A program made the translations under genes and the position numbers. A DNA stretch of 64,000 nucleotides from contig WGGC01000021.1 of assembly GCA_015491905.1 (NCBI GenBank), positions 19,279 through 83,278 of the forward strand. The letters are read 5' to 3'. Positions 9,196-18,096 of this stretch are shown here, in pieces (within the stretch, counting starts at the first letter, position 1; the number at the start of each line of letters is the position of its first letter). Origin of the DNA: Bacteroidales bacterium. Its GTDB lineage: Bacteria; Bacteroidota; Bacteroidia; Bacteroidales; F082. A model generated the notes under the pieces. The model was not told the origin of the DNA. It made no database searches and saw nothing but the letters and a program-made list of their open reading frames with translations.

Positions 9196-10860
9196 ATGAT
9201 AAAGAAAAGTATTTTTATTGCCGGATTTTTGTTTTTTACTTTTTTCCGTCTGCAAGCTCAAGATTATAATAATTTTAAGATGGCTAAGAGTATTGAGATA
9301 TACTCTAATGTCTTAAGGCAACTGAATCTTAATTATGTAGATACTATACATCCAGTTAAATTAAATGATATAGCAATTAAATCTATGCTTGCCAATTTAG
9401 ACCCATATACAATTTATATCCCTGAAAAGGAAAAACAAACCTTTAATATTTTTACCAGGGGAGAATATGGTGGAATAGGAGCTTTGATTCAAAAACAAGG
9501 AGACTGGGTTGTTATTTCTCAACCTTATAAAGGCTTTCCTGCCCAGGAATCAGGATTAAGAGCCGGGGATAAAATTATAGCTATTAATGGTAAATCGGCA
9601 AAGGGCTATACAGCATCACAGGTGAGCAATAAATTAAAGGGAATTCCCGGAACAAAGCTTGAGCTTACCATTCGTCATTTTGGTGCCAAAAAAGACACTT
9701 TAGTTTCATTAATAAGAAGAAAAATAAAAATCCCAAATGTTCCTTATTATGGACTTGTAGGAAAGGATGTTGGATATATTAGCCTTACTCAATTTAGTCC
9801 GGGAGCAGCCAACGATGTCAGGAACGCTTTAGTTACTCTAAAAAATAAATACAATATAAAAGGAGTAATACTGGATTTAAGAAATAATGGCGGGGGTTTG
9901 CTCAGCCAGGCGGTAAATATTGCTAATATTTTCGTTAAAAAAGGACAAACTATTGTTAAAACTATAGGAAAGTTACAGGCAAACGACCATGTTTATAAAA
10001 CTACGGGCCAGGTTACAGATGCAAAAATTCCATTGGCAATTCTTGTTAATGGAAACACCGCCAGTGCTTCTGAAATAGTGTCAGGTTCAATGCAAGACCT
10101 TGATAGGGGCGTAATAATTGGTCAACGTACATTTGGAAAAGGGCTGGTACAAAATATTCTGCCGTTACCTTACGGTGGTGAGCTTAAAGTTACAATTGCA
10201 AAATATTACATTCCAAGTGGCCGCTGTATTCAGGCAATTGACTATTCCCACAAAAATAAAAATGGTTCCCCGGAAAAAGTTCCGGCCTCTCTAATTCGTG
10301 CTTTTAAAACAAAAGATGGCCGCACTGTTTACGATGGAGGGGGCATTATGCCTGATATTATTATGAAACAAAAATATTTTAGCCAGGTTTCTGCTGATTT
10401 ATATGCTCAAAATTATATTTTTGATTTTGCTAATGAATTTGTTCTGAAACATCACAAAATTGCGCATCCTAATTTATTTCGGATAAGCGACAGTACATTC
10501 AATCAGTTTAAAGATTTTGTAATAAAAAAAGGATTCAGTTATAAAACTGAAACCGGTACACTGATTGAGAAATTAATTAAAAGCGCAAAACGTGAAAGTT
10601 ATTACAAGGTTCTATCGCCAGATATTGATAGCCTTCAGGTAATGTTAAAGAAAGAAAAGAAAAACGATCTTGAAAAGCATAAAAGTGAAATTGAAGAGAT
10701 GCTGAGGATGGAAATTGTTAGCCGGTATTATTATCAGGCAGGAAAAATAGAAGCGTCATTAGTTAATGATAAAGAAGTTAAAAAAGCAATTTCTATTCTT
10801 AATAATAAAAAGAAATATAAATCCATCCTGGAGCCTACACATAAAAAAGCAGGGAAATAG
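9196..10860 (+). CDS. S41 family C-terminal processing peptidase (CtpA-like)
   Basis: A periplasmic serine protease of the tail-specific type. From the ATG at 9196 the protein has 554 residues and starts with a clean signal peptide (MIKKSIFIAGFLFFTFFRLQAQ). GTG at 9142 and ATG at 9154 are upstream alternatives but would overlap yidD and spoil the signal. A PDZ domain (about 75-160, with GEYGGIGALI and GLRAGDKIIAING) precedes the S41 core. The nucleophile is in NGNTASASEIVSGS and the catalytic lysine in RTFGKGLVQ. The substrate is unknown. It is 26 bases from yidD and likely co-transcribed with it. Confidence 0.9.
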   Translation: MIKKSIFIAGFLFFTFFRLQAQDYNNFKMAKSIEIYSNVLRQLNLNYVDTIHPVKLNDIAIKSMLANLDPYTIYIPEKEKQTFNIFTRGEYGGIGALIQKQGDWVVISQPYKGFPAQESGLRAGDKIIAINGKSAKGYTASQVSNKLKGIPGTKLELTIRHFGAKKDTLVSLIRRKIKIPNVPYYGLVGKDVGYISLTQFSPGAANDVRNALVTLKNKYNIKGVILDLRNNGGGLLSQAVNIANIFVKKGQTIVKTIGKLQANDHVYKTTGQVTDAKIPLAILVNGNTASASEIVSGSMQDLDRGVIIGQRTFGKGLVQNILPLPYGGELKVTIAKYYIPSGRCIQAIDYSHKNKNGSPEKVPASLIRAFKTKDGRTVYDGGGIMPDIIMKQKYFSQVSADLYAQNYIFDFANEFVLKHHKIAHPNLFRISDSTFNQFKDFVIKKGFSYKTETGTLIEKLIKSAKRESYYKVLSPDIDSLQVMLKKEKKNDLEKHKSEIEEMLRMEIVSRYYYQAGKIEASLVNDKEVKKAISILNNKKKYKSILEPTHKKAGK

Positions 10861-10918
10861 TAAAAAAATGTAACTGTGGTGCAGCAAAACACGTTTTTAA
10901 GAAACGTCCATAATTGAA

Positions 10919-10981
10919 TAATTATTAAATTATGGTAAGTTCCATGTGGCCAATGAAATATAAAATTATAAACACATGAAA
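10919..10981 (+). repeat. dispersed leader element, copy A (upstream of the O-antigen ligase-like gene)
   Basis: One of three full-length copies that align without gaps over 57 bases before the start codon and share the following TGAAA. Copies A and C match at 50 of 57 positions and A and B at 48 of 57. The most conserved part is CCAATGAAATATAAAATTAT followed by AAACA, ending at the start codon. Upstream of it is ATGGTAAGT. A short dyad, ACGTTT/AAACGT (10891-10907), lies just before the element. A possible promoter is TTG (10914-10916) and TAAGTTCC (10935-10942), but the -7 match is imperfect. Confidence 0.8.
10953..10979 (+). CDS. leader mini-ORF in copy A (MKYKIINT)
   Basis: Eight codons and a TGA. 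The stop overlaps the ATG of the O-antigen ligase-like gene by four bases (ATGA), the classic layout for translational coupling. The same mini-ORF with the same overlap occurs in the other three copies of the leader. Whether it is translated is not shown by the sequence. Confidence 0.4.
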   Translation: MKYKIINT

Positions 10982-12604
10982 CAGTACAAAAAAACTAACA
11001 TTGTTTCTCCAGCTTATTTTTGGGGTTTGGTTTTTTTTGCTGTTAGCCTGCCTTTATCAAAATATACCATGAGTCTTGCCAGCTTTTTCTTACTGGCAGT
11101 ATGGATGGGTTATGATGTGAATCGTGATAATGTATTTTCTGTTAAAGACTTTTTTTTAACTTGTTTATATGGTATTAAAAGCCGGTTAATGTCCTTTTGG
11201 AAAAATAAACCGGCTTTATGGTTTTCAATGCTTTTTTTTCTGGATATTTTATGGCTTTGGAATACCTCAGATTTTAATTCTGCATTGGTAGATCTTAGAG
11301 TAAAGCTGCCATTATTACTTTTCCCTTTATTATTTACGGGGTTACCAAAGATAAATTATTATTTACTGAGAAAAGTTCTAATGTTTTATTTGCTTGCCAT
11401 TCTTGTTTCTACTCTTATTGGAAGTTATTTGCTTTTTTCAGGAAAGTTTACTGACATAAGAGAAATATCACCGTTTATTTCATCAATAAGATTAGGTTTA
11501 AATATAACATTTGGTATCTTTATCCTTATATACTTTATTCTTCGTGATAGCTTTTTTACTATTTGGCAAAAACTTTTGTTTGGAATAACCACACTGTGGT
11601 TTGTTTTATTTCTTATCTCTATGGAGTCTTTTACGGCTTTGGTGATTATAATAGTTATTGGAATTAGTTGGGCTTTGATAGGCACATCTAAATTAAAAAA
11701 TCCTTTTTGGAAAGTAATTTTACTAACAGGAATTATTGCTATTCCTTTTGTTATAGGATTAATAGTAAGAGAAGAAGTAAAAAAGGCTGTTACATCTCCA
11801 ATAATAAACCTTTCAGATGTTGATAAATATACCAAAACCGGAAATCCTTATGTGTTTGATACGCTTATGGGCGTTGAAGACGGGAAATATATTGGAGCCT
11901 ATTTGTCGTTAAAAGAGCTAAAATACAGCTGGGAAAAAAGAAGTAAAATTCCATTCAATGGTTTAGATAAAAATGGTGGAAAAATCAAACAAACTATTAT
12001 CAGGTATTTAACGTCAAAAAACTTACGTAAAGACAGTAATGGAATTAATGCTTTATCTTTATCAGACATAAGAAATATTGAAAATGGAGTAGCTAATTAC
12101 AATTATATATCTCATCCGGGGATTCATTCTCGTATTCTAAAAATTATCACAGGTTATAATGTTTACAATGAAACCGGAAATCCAAGTGGAAGTTCCATTA
12201 TGCAGAGAGCAGAGTATTTTAAAGCTGCTGCTAAAATTATAAAAAACCATTTCTGGACAGGCATTGGCACTGGTGATATAAGTAAAATATTTGTAAATGT
12301 ACTTTCTTCAATGCACTCCAAATTAGGAAGAAAATATATTTTTCATTCACATAATCAATATTTAGATATATTTATAACCTATGGCATATTTGGCTTTTTA
12401 CTTTTTATCTGGGCTATTTTATACCCTCCTGTAGTATTAAAAAGCTATAGAAATTTCTTTTTTCTTGTTTTTTATTCTATTATGTTAATATCTATGCTTT
12501 CAGACGATACTATTGAAACACATGCAGGAGTAAGTTTGTTTGCCTTTTTTTCGGCATTGTTCATGTTTGGATATAAAAATAATTATTCTTTAGAAAAATA
12601 TTAA
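10976..12604 (+). CDS. O-antigen ligase/polymerase-like membrane protein
   Basis: A 542-residue multispanning inner-membrane protein with about a dozen hydrophobic segments and a large polar loop (about residues 265-455). The loop holds a short motif typical of the Wzy/WaaL group, FWTGIGTGDISKIF, followed by HSHNQYLDIFITYGIFGFLLFI. Such proteins polymerise or transfer undecaprenyl-linked glycans onto lipid A-core at the periplasmic face. Ligase and polymerase roles cannot be separated from sequence alone. Its ATG lies at the end of leader copy A, overlapping the mini-ORF stop. Confidence 0.8.
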   Translation: MKQYKKTNIVSPAYFWGLVFFAVSLPLSKYTMSLASFFLLAVWMGYDVNRDNVFSVKDFFLTCLYGIKSRLMSFWKNKPALWFSMLFFLDILWLWNTSDFNSALVDLRVKLPLLLFPLLFTGLPKINYYLLRKVLMFYLLAILVSTLIGSYLLFSGKFTDIREISPFISSIRLGLNITFGIFILIYFILRDSFFTIWQKLLFGITTLWFVLFLISMESFTALVIIIVIGISWALIGTSKLKNPFWKVILLTGIIAIPFVIGLIVREEVKKAVTSPIINLSDVDKYTKTGNPYVFDTLMGVEDGKYIGAYLSLKELKYSWEKRSKIPFNGLDKNGGKIKQTIIRYLTSKNLRKDSNGINALSLSDIRNIENGVANYNYISHPGIHSRILKIITGYNVYNETGNPSGSSIMQRAEYFKAAAKIIKNHFWTGIGTGDISKIFVNVLSSMHSKLGRKYIFHSHNQYLDIFITYGIFGFLLFIWAILYPPVVLKSYRNFFFLVFYSIMLISMLSDDTIETHAGVSLFAFFSALFMFGYKNNYSLEKY

Positions 12605-12711
12605 TTATAGATCTGTTTTTCACTGCTTAAATACCCGGAATAATAAGTCTATTTTTTATCTGAAACCATGAATATATCTGCATTTTTATTAATTTAGCTC
12701 AAAAATTGATA

Positions 12712-13209
12712 ATGAATATAAAAGAATTTAAAATCAGTTTAAAAGAATATAAAGAGGAAGAATTAAATCAGGAAGAAAAAGGTTTAATGGAGAATGCTTT
12801 AAAAGCATCTGTTCATGCATATGCTCCCTATTCTAACTTTCATGTTGGTGCTGCCGTTTTATTAGAGGATGGTACCGTTATTCTGGGGTCTAATCAGGAA
12901 AATGCTGCTTATCCTTCAGGACTATGTGCAGAGAGGGTTGCGTTATTCTATGCACAGAGCCAATATCCGGATATTCCTGTAAAAGCATTAGCAATAACTG
13001 CCGTCTCTGATAATTTTTCTATCGATTCTCCTGTTTCACCTTGCGGCGCATGCCGGCAGGTTATTGCAGAAACAGAGTTCCGCCATCAGAAAAAAATTAA
13101 AATTATAATGAAAGGGCAAACAGGGCCTGTATATATTGCTGATGGTATTGAAACTCTTTTACCTCTCAGTTTTTATGAGGAAAAGCTACAAAAAAAAGCA
13201 TCGCAATAA
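12712..13209 (+). CDS. cdd: cytidine deaminase
   Basis: Deaminates cytidine and deoxycytidine in pyrimidine salvage. It has 165 residues from the ATG at 12712; a TTG two codons earlier is possible but less likely. The zinc site is formed by CAERVA (Cys, catalytic Glu) and PCGACRQV (two Cys), with the substrate-binding YSNFHVGAA and NQENAAYPSG stretches. The stop codon overlaps the start of the next gene by one base (TAATG), so the two are co-translated. Confidence 0.95.
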   Translation: MNIKEFKISLKEYKEEELNQEEKGLMENALKASVHAYAPYSNFHVGAAVLLEDGTVILGSNQENAAYPSGLCAERVALFYAQSQYPDIPVKALAITAVSDNFSIDSPVSPCGACRQVIAETEFRHQKKIKIIMKGQTGPVYIADGIETLLPLSFYEEKLQKKASQ

Positions 13210-14072
13210 TGAAAAAAATTATTTTATTCTTCACTTTGTTAATTTTATTTAGTGCATTTAAAAGTGACAAGCCTGCTTACAGAATTTTTAATTCTAAAGG
13301 GAAAGCTGTAAAGTATAAAAAAATGCTAAAAGATCTTTCTGATGCTCAAGTGATTTTTTTTGGGGAATTACATAATAATCCAATCGATCATTGGCTCGAA
13401 CTAGAGATTACCCGTGATTTATACAAAATAAAAAAGGGAAAAATTGTATTAGGTGCTGAAATGTTTGAAAGTGATAATCAACTTTTAATTGATGAGTTCC
13501 TTAATGGGAAAATATCAAAGAAAAGCTTTGATGCTGAAGCAAGGTTATGGCCTAATTATAAAACTGACTACCAACCATTGCTTTTATTTGCCAAAAAACA
13601 TCATGTAAAGTTTATAGCTACAAATATTCCCAGGAGATACGCATCAGTTGTGTATAAAAAAGGATTTAAAGGTCTTGATAGTTTATCTGTAAAGGCTAAA
13701 GAATACATTGCTCCTTTGCCTATTGTATATAATCCAAATATTAAATGTTACAAAGATATGTTGACTCAAATGAAAATGATGGGTCATGCCAATGCAAACC
13801 TTGCTAAGGCACAAGCTATAAAAGATGCTACAATGGCATATTATATTTCGAAAAATGCAGGAAAAGGAAGGTTATTTATTCACTATAATGGAGCATATCA
13901 TTCTGAAAATTTTCAGGGTATAATTTGGTATTTAAAAAGATATAATCATGATTTAAAAATTATGACTATAACTTCTGTTGAACAATCTTCAGTAGATAGT
14001 TTACAACAAAATAATAAGGGTTTAGCTGATTTTATAATAGCTACTCCAAACCGTATGACAAAAACATATTAA
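13209..14072 (+). CDS. ChaN-family (DUF399) exported protein
   Basis: A 287-residue protein with an N-terminal signal sequence (MKKIILFFTLLILFSAFKS). The ChaN/DUF399 fold is indicated by VIFFGELHNNPIDHW near the N-terminus and LFIHYNGAYHSENFQGI near the C-terminus, with conserved Glu and His residues. Family members such as Campylobacter ChaN bind haem and are linked to iron uptake. There is no lipobox cysteine, so it is probably soluble in the periplasm. One-base overlap with cdd places it in the same transcript. It converges on atpG. Confidence 0.8.
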   Translation: MKKIILFFTLLILFSAFKSDKPAYRIFNSKGKAVKYKKMLKDLSDAQVIFFGELHNNPIDHWLELEITRDLYKIKKGKIVLGAEMFESDNQLLIDEFLNGKISKKSFDAEARLWPNYKTDYQPLLLFAKKHHVKFIATNIPRRYASVVYKKGFKGLDSLSVKAKEYIAPLPIVYNPNIKCYKDMLTQMKMMGHANANLAKAQAIKDATMAYYISKNAGKGRLFIHYNGAYHSENFQGIIWYLKRYNHDLKIMTITSVEQSSVDSLQQNNKGLADFIIATPNRMTKTY

Positions 14073-14120
14073 TTTTTTCGCAAGATAACGGTTTAGTAAA
14101 CAAAACGACAACAATTTAAA

Positions 14121-15017
14121 TTAGCCATTTAAAGCCTCGGCACCACTAACAATTTCAAGTATTTCTTTTGTAATTGCAGCTTGTCGTGCTTTGTTATAGC
14201 TTAAATTAAGGTCTTTAATTAGTTCTGTTGCATTTTCGGTTGCCTGGTGCATTGAAGTCATTCGTGCACCATGTTCCGCAGCAAAACTATCTAATAAAGC
14301 TTTATATAATTGTATTTTTAGTGTTTTGGGAACCAGTTCTTCAAGAATTTCTTCTTTTCCCGGTTCGAAAATATAATCAGCATGTTTACGTATAATAGCA
14401 GCCGAATCAGATTTTTTAGGCGGATTTTCCTTAATGGGTAAAAACTGTTCTGTTTGTAATACTTGTACGGCAGCATTTTTAAACTGATTATAAACCATTA
14501 ATATCTGATCATAAATGCTATTTTTAAAGTCATCCATAAGCTTTACAGCTAATTCTGATGCAGAGTTAAAATTTAAGTCATCATAAATTTTTGTGTTGAC
14601 TTCTTTAATTTCATAACCTTTTGTTTTCAGCAAATCGGCACCTTTTTTTCCATAGCAAATAATATCAACTTTACCCTGTTTATATTTATTTTCTAATTCA
14701 TTGTGAATCAGGTCTATGGATTGTTTCACAACGTTAAGGTTAAAGGCTCCGCATAACCCTCTGTTAGAAGTGATTACCAATATCAGGACTCTATTATCCT
14801 GCTTTCTTCTGGTAAATACATTTTCATTGGAGTTTTCCATGCTTTCGGTCAGATCCTGCATAATTTCCTGCAGCTTTAAAGCGTAAGGCCTCATAGTTTG
14901 AATTGAATTTTGCGCTTTACGTAATTTTGCAGCAGCAACCATTTTCATGGCACTGGTAATTTGTTTGGTTGACTTAACCGATGCAATACGAATTCTGACT
15001 TCTTTAAGATTTGCCAT
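14121..15017 (-). CDS. atpG: ATP synthase F1 subunit gamma
   Basis: The central rotor shaft of F1, which couples rotation of the c-ring to the alpha/beta catalytic sites. It has 298 residues with the conserved N-terminus RIRIASVKSTKQITSAMKMVAAAKLRKAQ (in part) and C-terminus ATENATELI..LSYNKARQAAITKEILEIV. It is the last gene of the minus-strand operon, 24 bases after atpA. The beta and epsilon genes, which follow gamma in many bacteria, are absent here, as is usual in many Bacteroidota that keep atpDC elsewhere. Confidence 0.97.
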   Translation of the reverse strand: MANLKEVRIRIASVKSTKQITSAMKMVAAAKLRKAQNSIQTMRPYALKLQEIMQDLTESMENSNENVFTRRKQDNRVLILVITSNRGLCGAFNLNVVKQSIDLIHNELENKYKQGKVDIICYGKKGADLLKTKGYEIKEVNTKIYDDLNFNSASELAVKLMDDFKNSIYDQILMVYNQFKNAAVQVLQTEQFLPIKENPPKKSDSAAIIRKHADYIFEPGKEEILEELVPKTLKIQLYKALLDSFAAEHGARMTSMHQATENATELIKDLNLSYNKARQAAITKEILEIVSGAEALNG

Positions 15018-15041
15018 AGGACACAGATAAATTAATGAAAT

Positions 15042-16625
15042 TTACTTTTTGAATCTTGTAGCAACTTCTGTTGCAACTTTTTTCAATGTTTCACTTTCCT
15101 TGTCGGTAAGTTTCCCTTGTTTTAATTGATCTAAAACAGATTTGTATTTTTCATCAAGTAAAGTTAAAAAGGCTTCCTGGAAGTCAATAACCCTTGATTC
15201 AGGAATACTTCTTAATAAATTATTTGCTCCACAGAAAATTATTGCAACCTGATGTTCGACTGTCATAGGAGAATACTGAGGTTGTTTTAATATTTCAACA
15301 TTTCTTCTTCCTTTTTCCAGTACTGACATTGTTGCTGCATCTAGATCAGATCCAAATTTGGAAAAAGCTTCCAGTTCCCTAAACTGAGCCTGGTCAAGTT
15401 TAAGGGTACCGGCTACCTTTTTCATAGATTTAATTTGTGCCGAACCTCCAACACGGGAAACAGAGATTCCAACATTAATAGCGGGGCGAATTCCTGAGTT
15501 AAACAAGTTTGTTTCCAAGAATATTTGACCATCAGTAATAGAAATTACATTTGTAGGAATATAAGCAGAAACATCTCCAGCCTGGGTTTCAATTATCGGA
15601 AGAGCAGTAAGAGATCCTCCTCCTTTTACCTTTCCTTTGAGGCTCTCAGGGATGTTATTCATTTTCTGGGCAATTTCATCTGAATCTATGATTTTTGCAG
15701 CTCTTTCCAACAAACGTGAATGCAAATAAAATACATCTCCAGGATATGCTTCTCTTCCTGGAGGCCTGCGAAGTAAAAGTGAAACTTCACGATATGCAAC
15801 AGCTTGTTTTGATAAATCGTCATACACTATTAATGCAGGTCTACCTGTATCACGAAAATATTCACCAATAGCAGCTCCGGCAAAGGGTGCATAAAATTGC
15901 ATTGCAGCAGGATCAGATGCAGTTGCAGAAACAATGATTGTATAATCCATTGCACCATGCATTTCCAGTGTTTTTTCAATTTGAGCTACTGTTGAGCCTT
16001 TTTGTCCCGATGCTACATAAATACAATAAACCGGTTCTCCTCTATCATAAAATTCTTTTTGGTTAATGATAGTGTCAATTGCGATGGCTGTTTTCCCTGT
16101 TTGCCGGTCGCCAATTATTAATTCTCTTTGACCTCGTCCAATAGGAATCATTGCATCAATTGCTTTAATTCCGGTTTGTAAGGGTTCATTAACGGGTTGA
16201 CGATATATTACACCAGGAGCTTTTCTTTCTATTGGCATTTCAAATAATTCTCCTTCTATAACCCCTTTTCCATCAATAGGTTCTCCTAATGTGTTAATCA
16301 CTCGTCCTAACAAACCTTCGCCTACTTTAATAGAAGCAATTTTTTTAGTTCGTTTTACAGTATCACCCTCATTAATATTTTCAGGATCTCCTAATAACAC
16401 AATCCCTACATTATCTTCCTCAAGGTTAAGAACAATTCCCTTTAATCCATTTTTTTCAAATTCTACTATTTCTCCTTGTTCAGCATTGGATAGGCCATAA
16501 ACCCTTGCAATACCATCACCAATGGTTAATACTGATCCAATTTCTTCAAGGTTTGCTTCTGCTTCAAAGCCTGCAAGTTCCTGACGCAATATGGCTGATA
16601 CTTCAGCCGGTTTAATGTCTGCCAT
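15042..16625 (-). CDS. atpA: ATP synthase F1 subunit alpha
   Basis: The non-catalytic nucleotide-binding subunit of F1. It has 527 residues, a Walker A loop GDRQTGKTA (about 172-180), [31 protein letters not shown] around the nucleotide site and the family signature [17 protein letters not shown]. It lies in the middle of the operon, 22 bases after atpH. Confidence 0.98.
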   Translation of the reverse strand: MADIKPAEVSAILRQELAGFEAEANLEEIGSVLTIGDGIARVYGLSNAEQGEIVEFEKNGLKGIVLNLEEDNVGIVLLGDPENINEGDTVKRTKKIASIKVGEGLLGRVINTLGEPIDGKGVIEGELFEMPIERKAPGVIYRQPVNEPLQTGIKAIDAMIPIGRGQRELIIGDRQTGKTAIAIDTIINQKEFYDRGEPVYCIYVASGQKGSTVAQIEKTLEMHGAMDYTIIVSATASDPAAMQFYAPFAGAAIGEYFRDTGRPALIVYDDLSKQAVAYREVSLLLRRPPGREAYPGDVFYLHSRLLERAAKIIDSDEIAQKMNNIPESLKGKVKGGGSLTALPIIETQAGDVSAYIPTNVISITDGQIFLETNLFNSGIRPAINVGISVSRVGGSAQIKSMKKVAGTLKLDQAQFRELEAFSKFGSDLDAATMSVLEKGRRNVEILKQPQYSPMTVEHQVAIIFCGANNLLRSIPESRVIDFQEAFLTLLDEKYKSVLDQLKQGKLTDKESETLKKVATEVATRFKK

Positions 16626-16647
16626 AATAATTTATTTTACTTTATGA

Positions 16648-17211
16648 CTAATATTGTTTTACAAATAAGTTTTTGTTAAAATTATTCTTTAGTTTTCTAA
16701 GTTGATTCACAACACTGGCATCATATTGATAGTCTTCTATTTGCATGATAAAGCCACCAATAATCTGTTCGTCAATTTCCTCCTCAAGCAATACATTTTT
16801 CTTAATCATATCAGCCAGTTTTGAAGTAATTTTGTTTTTAAATGCGGAATCTACTTTATATGAGGTAATTAGTTTTGCTTTTACTTCATTGTTGTAATCT
16901 AAATATAGGGTTTCAAAGGCATTACAAATATCTTGTACATATACTTCTCTACCTTTTTTAGTAATTAATTGGAGAAACAAAAGTGTAAGTTTGGAAATTC
17001 TATTATCTACCCCGAACAATGCTATAAGAACTTTAACTTTTTTAGAAGAATCAAGAACGGGATTAGCTAAAACCTTACGTAAAGTACGATTTTCTTCTAA
17101 AACAGTATTTACTAATTTTAAGTCTGTTGCCACCCTGTCAATTTCTTTATTTTCAATTGCCAGGTCAAAAACAGCTTGTGCATATCGTTTTGCCAATAAC
17201 TGAACACTCAT
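16648..17211 (-). CDS. atpH: ATP synthase F1 subunit delta
   Basis: The peripheral-stalk subunit that joins F1 to the b-subunits. It has 187 residues with the typical N-terminus (LLAKRYAQAVFDLAIE) and the C-terminal IIGGFIMQIEDYQYDASVVNQLRKLK motif. It starts 10 bases after the atpF stop on the minus strand. Confidence 0.95.
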   Translation of the reverse strand: MSVQLLAKRYAQAVFDLAIENKEIDRVATDLKLVNTVLEENRTLRKVLANPVLDSSKKVKVLIALFGVDNRISKLTLLFLQLITKKGREVYVQDICNAFETLYLDYNNEVKAKLITSYKVDSAFKNKITSKLADMIKKNVLLEEEIDEQIIGGFIMQIEDYQYDASVVNQLRKLKNNFNKNLFVKQY

Positions 17212-17221
17212 TTTTTAATAT

Positions 17222-17716
17222 TTAGTTGAGACTAAACTCTTTTAATAAACTGGAAACATACTCTTTTTGTTTCTTTTTATCTTTTAATTCTTCTCTTAGA
17301 ATTTTTTCAGCAATTTGAATTGAATAATCTGCCACTATATTTTTTAACTCAATTATCGCTGCATTTTTCTCTAGTTTAATTTGTTCTCTTGCACTTTCTA
17401 CAATCTTATCTGCTTCTATAGCAGCTTTTCCACGGGCTTCTTCAATAATTTTTTCTTTTATTTTACGGGCTTCAACTAAAATTTCGTCCCTTTCTTCTTT
17501 TGCTTCCGCTATTAATTTTTCATTATCGGCTTTTAGCTGTGCCATTTGTTCGCGTGCTTTTTTTGCGGCGTCAAGAGATTCCTGAATACTTTCTTCCCTT
17601 TCTTTCAATCCTTTTAAGATGGCGGGCCAGGCATATTTACCTAAAACCCACAATACCAATAAAAAAGTAAGGGTCATCCAAAATATAAGTCCTAAACCGG
17701 GATTAATAAGTTGCAT
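17222..17716 (-). CDS. atpF: ATP synthase Fo subunit b
   Basis: The membrane-anchored peripheral stalk. It has 164 residues: one N-terminal membrane segment (LGLIFWMTLTFLLVLWVLGKYAW, about 8-30) followed by a long charged coiled coil rich in Ala, Glu and Lys. Only one b-type gene is present, so a homodimeric stalk is expected. It is separated from atpE by an 80-base spacer that contains a perfect hairpin. Confidence 0.95.
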   Translation of the reverse strand: MQLINPGLGLIFWMTLTFLLVLWVLGKYAWPAILKGLKEREESIQESLDAAKKAREQMAQLKADNEKLIAEAKEERDEILVEARKIKEKIIEEARGKAAIEADKIVESAREQIKLEKNAAIIELKNIVADYSIQIAEKILREELKDKKKQKEYVSSLLKEFSLN

Positions 17717-17743
17717 AATTTTAATCTTTTAATCTTTACAATA

Positions 17744-17774
17744 GCATTCCAGCCAATCGCTGGAATGCTTTTTT
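17744..17774. promoter_or_regulatory. hairpin between atpE and atpF
   Basis: GCATTCCAGC (17744-17753) and GCTGGAATGC (17759-17768) form a perfect 10-bp stem with a five-base loop. The T run (17769-17774) follows only on the plus strand. On the minus strand, along which the operon is transcribed, the As precede the stem, so it does not look like a full minus-strand terminator. It may protect or process the atpE message, or act as a plus-strand antisense terminator. Confidence 0.6.
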
Positions 17775-17796
17775 GTTTTTAAAGAGTTTGCTGTAA

Positions 17797-18066
<270 letters not shown>

Positions 18067-18096
18067 TTATTTAGTGAATGATAAAAAATTTAAAAA

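Noticed and set aside
10891..10907. Short dyad ACGTTT/AAACGT after the S41 protease gene as a terminator
   Set aside because: Only six pairs and no T tract after it; noted only as a neighbour of leader copy A.
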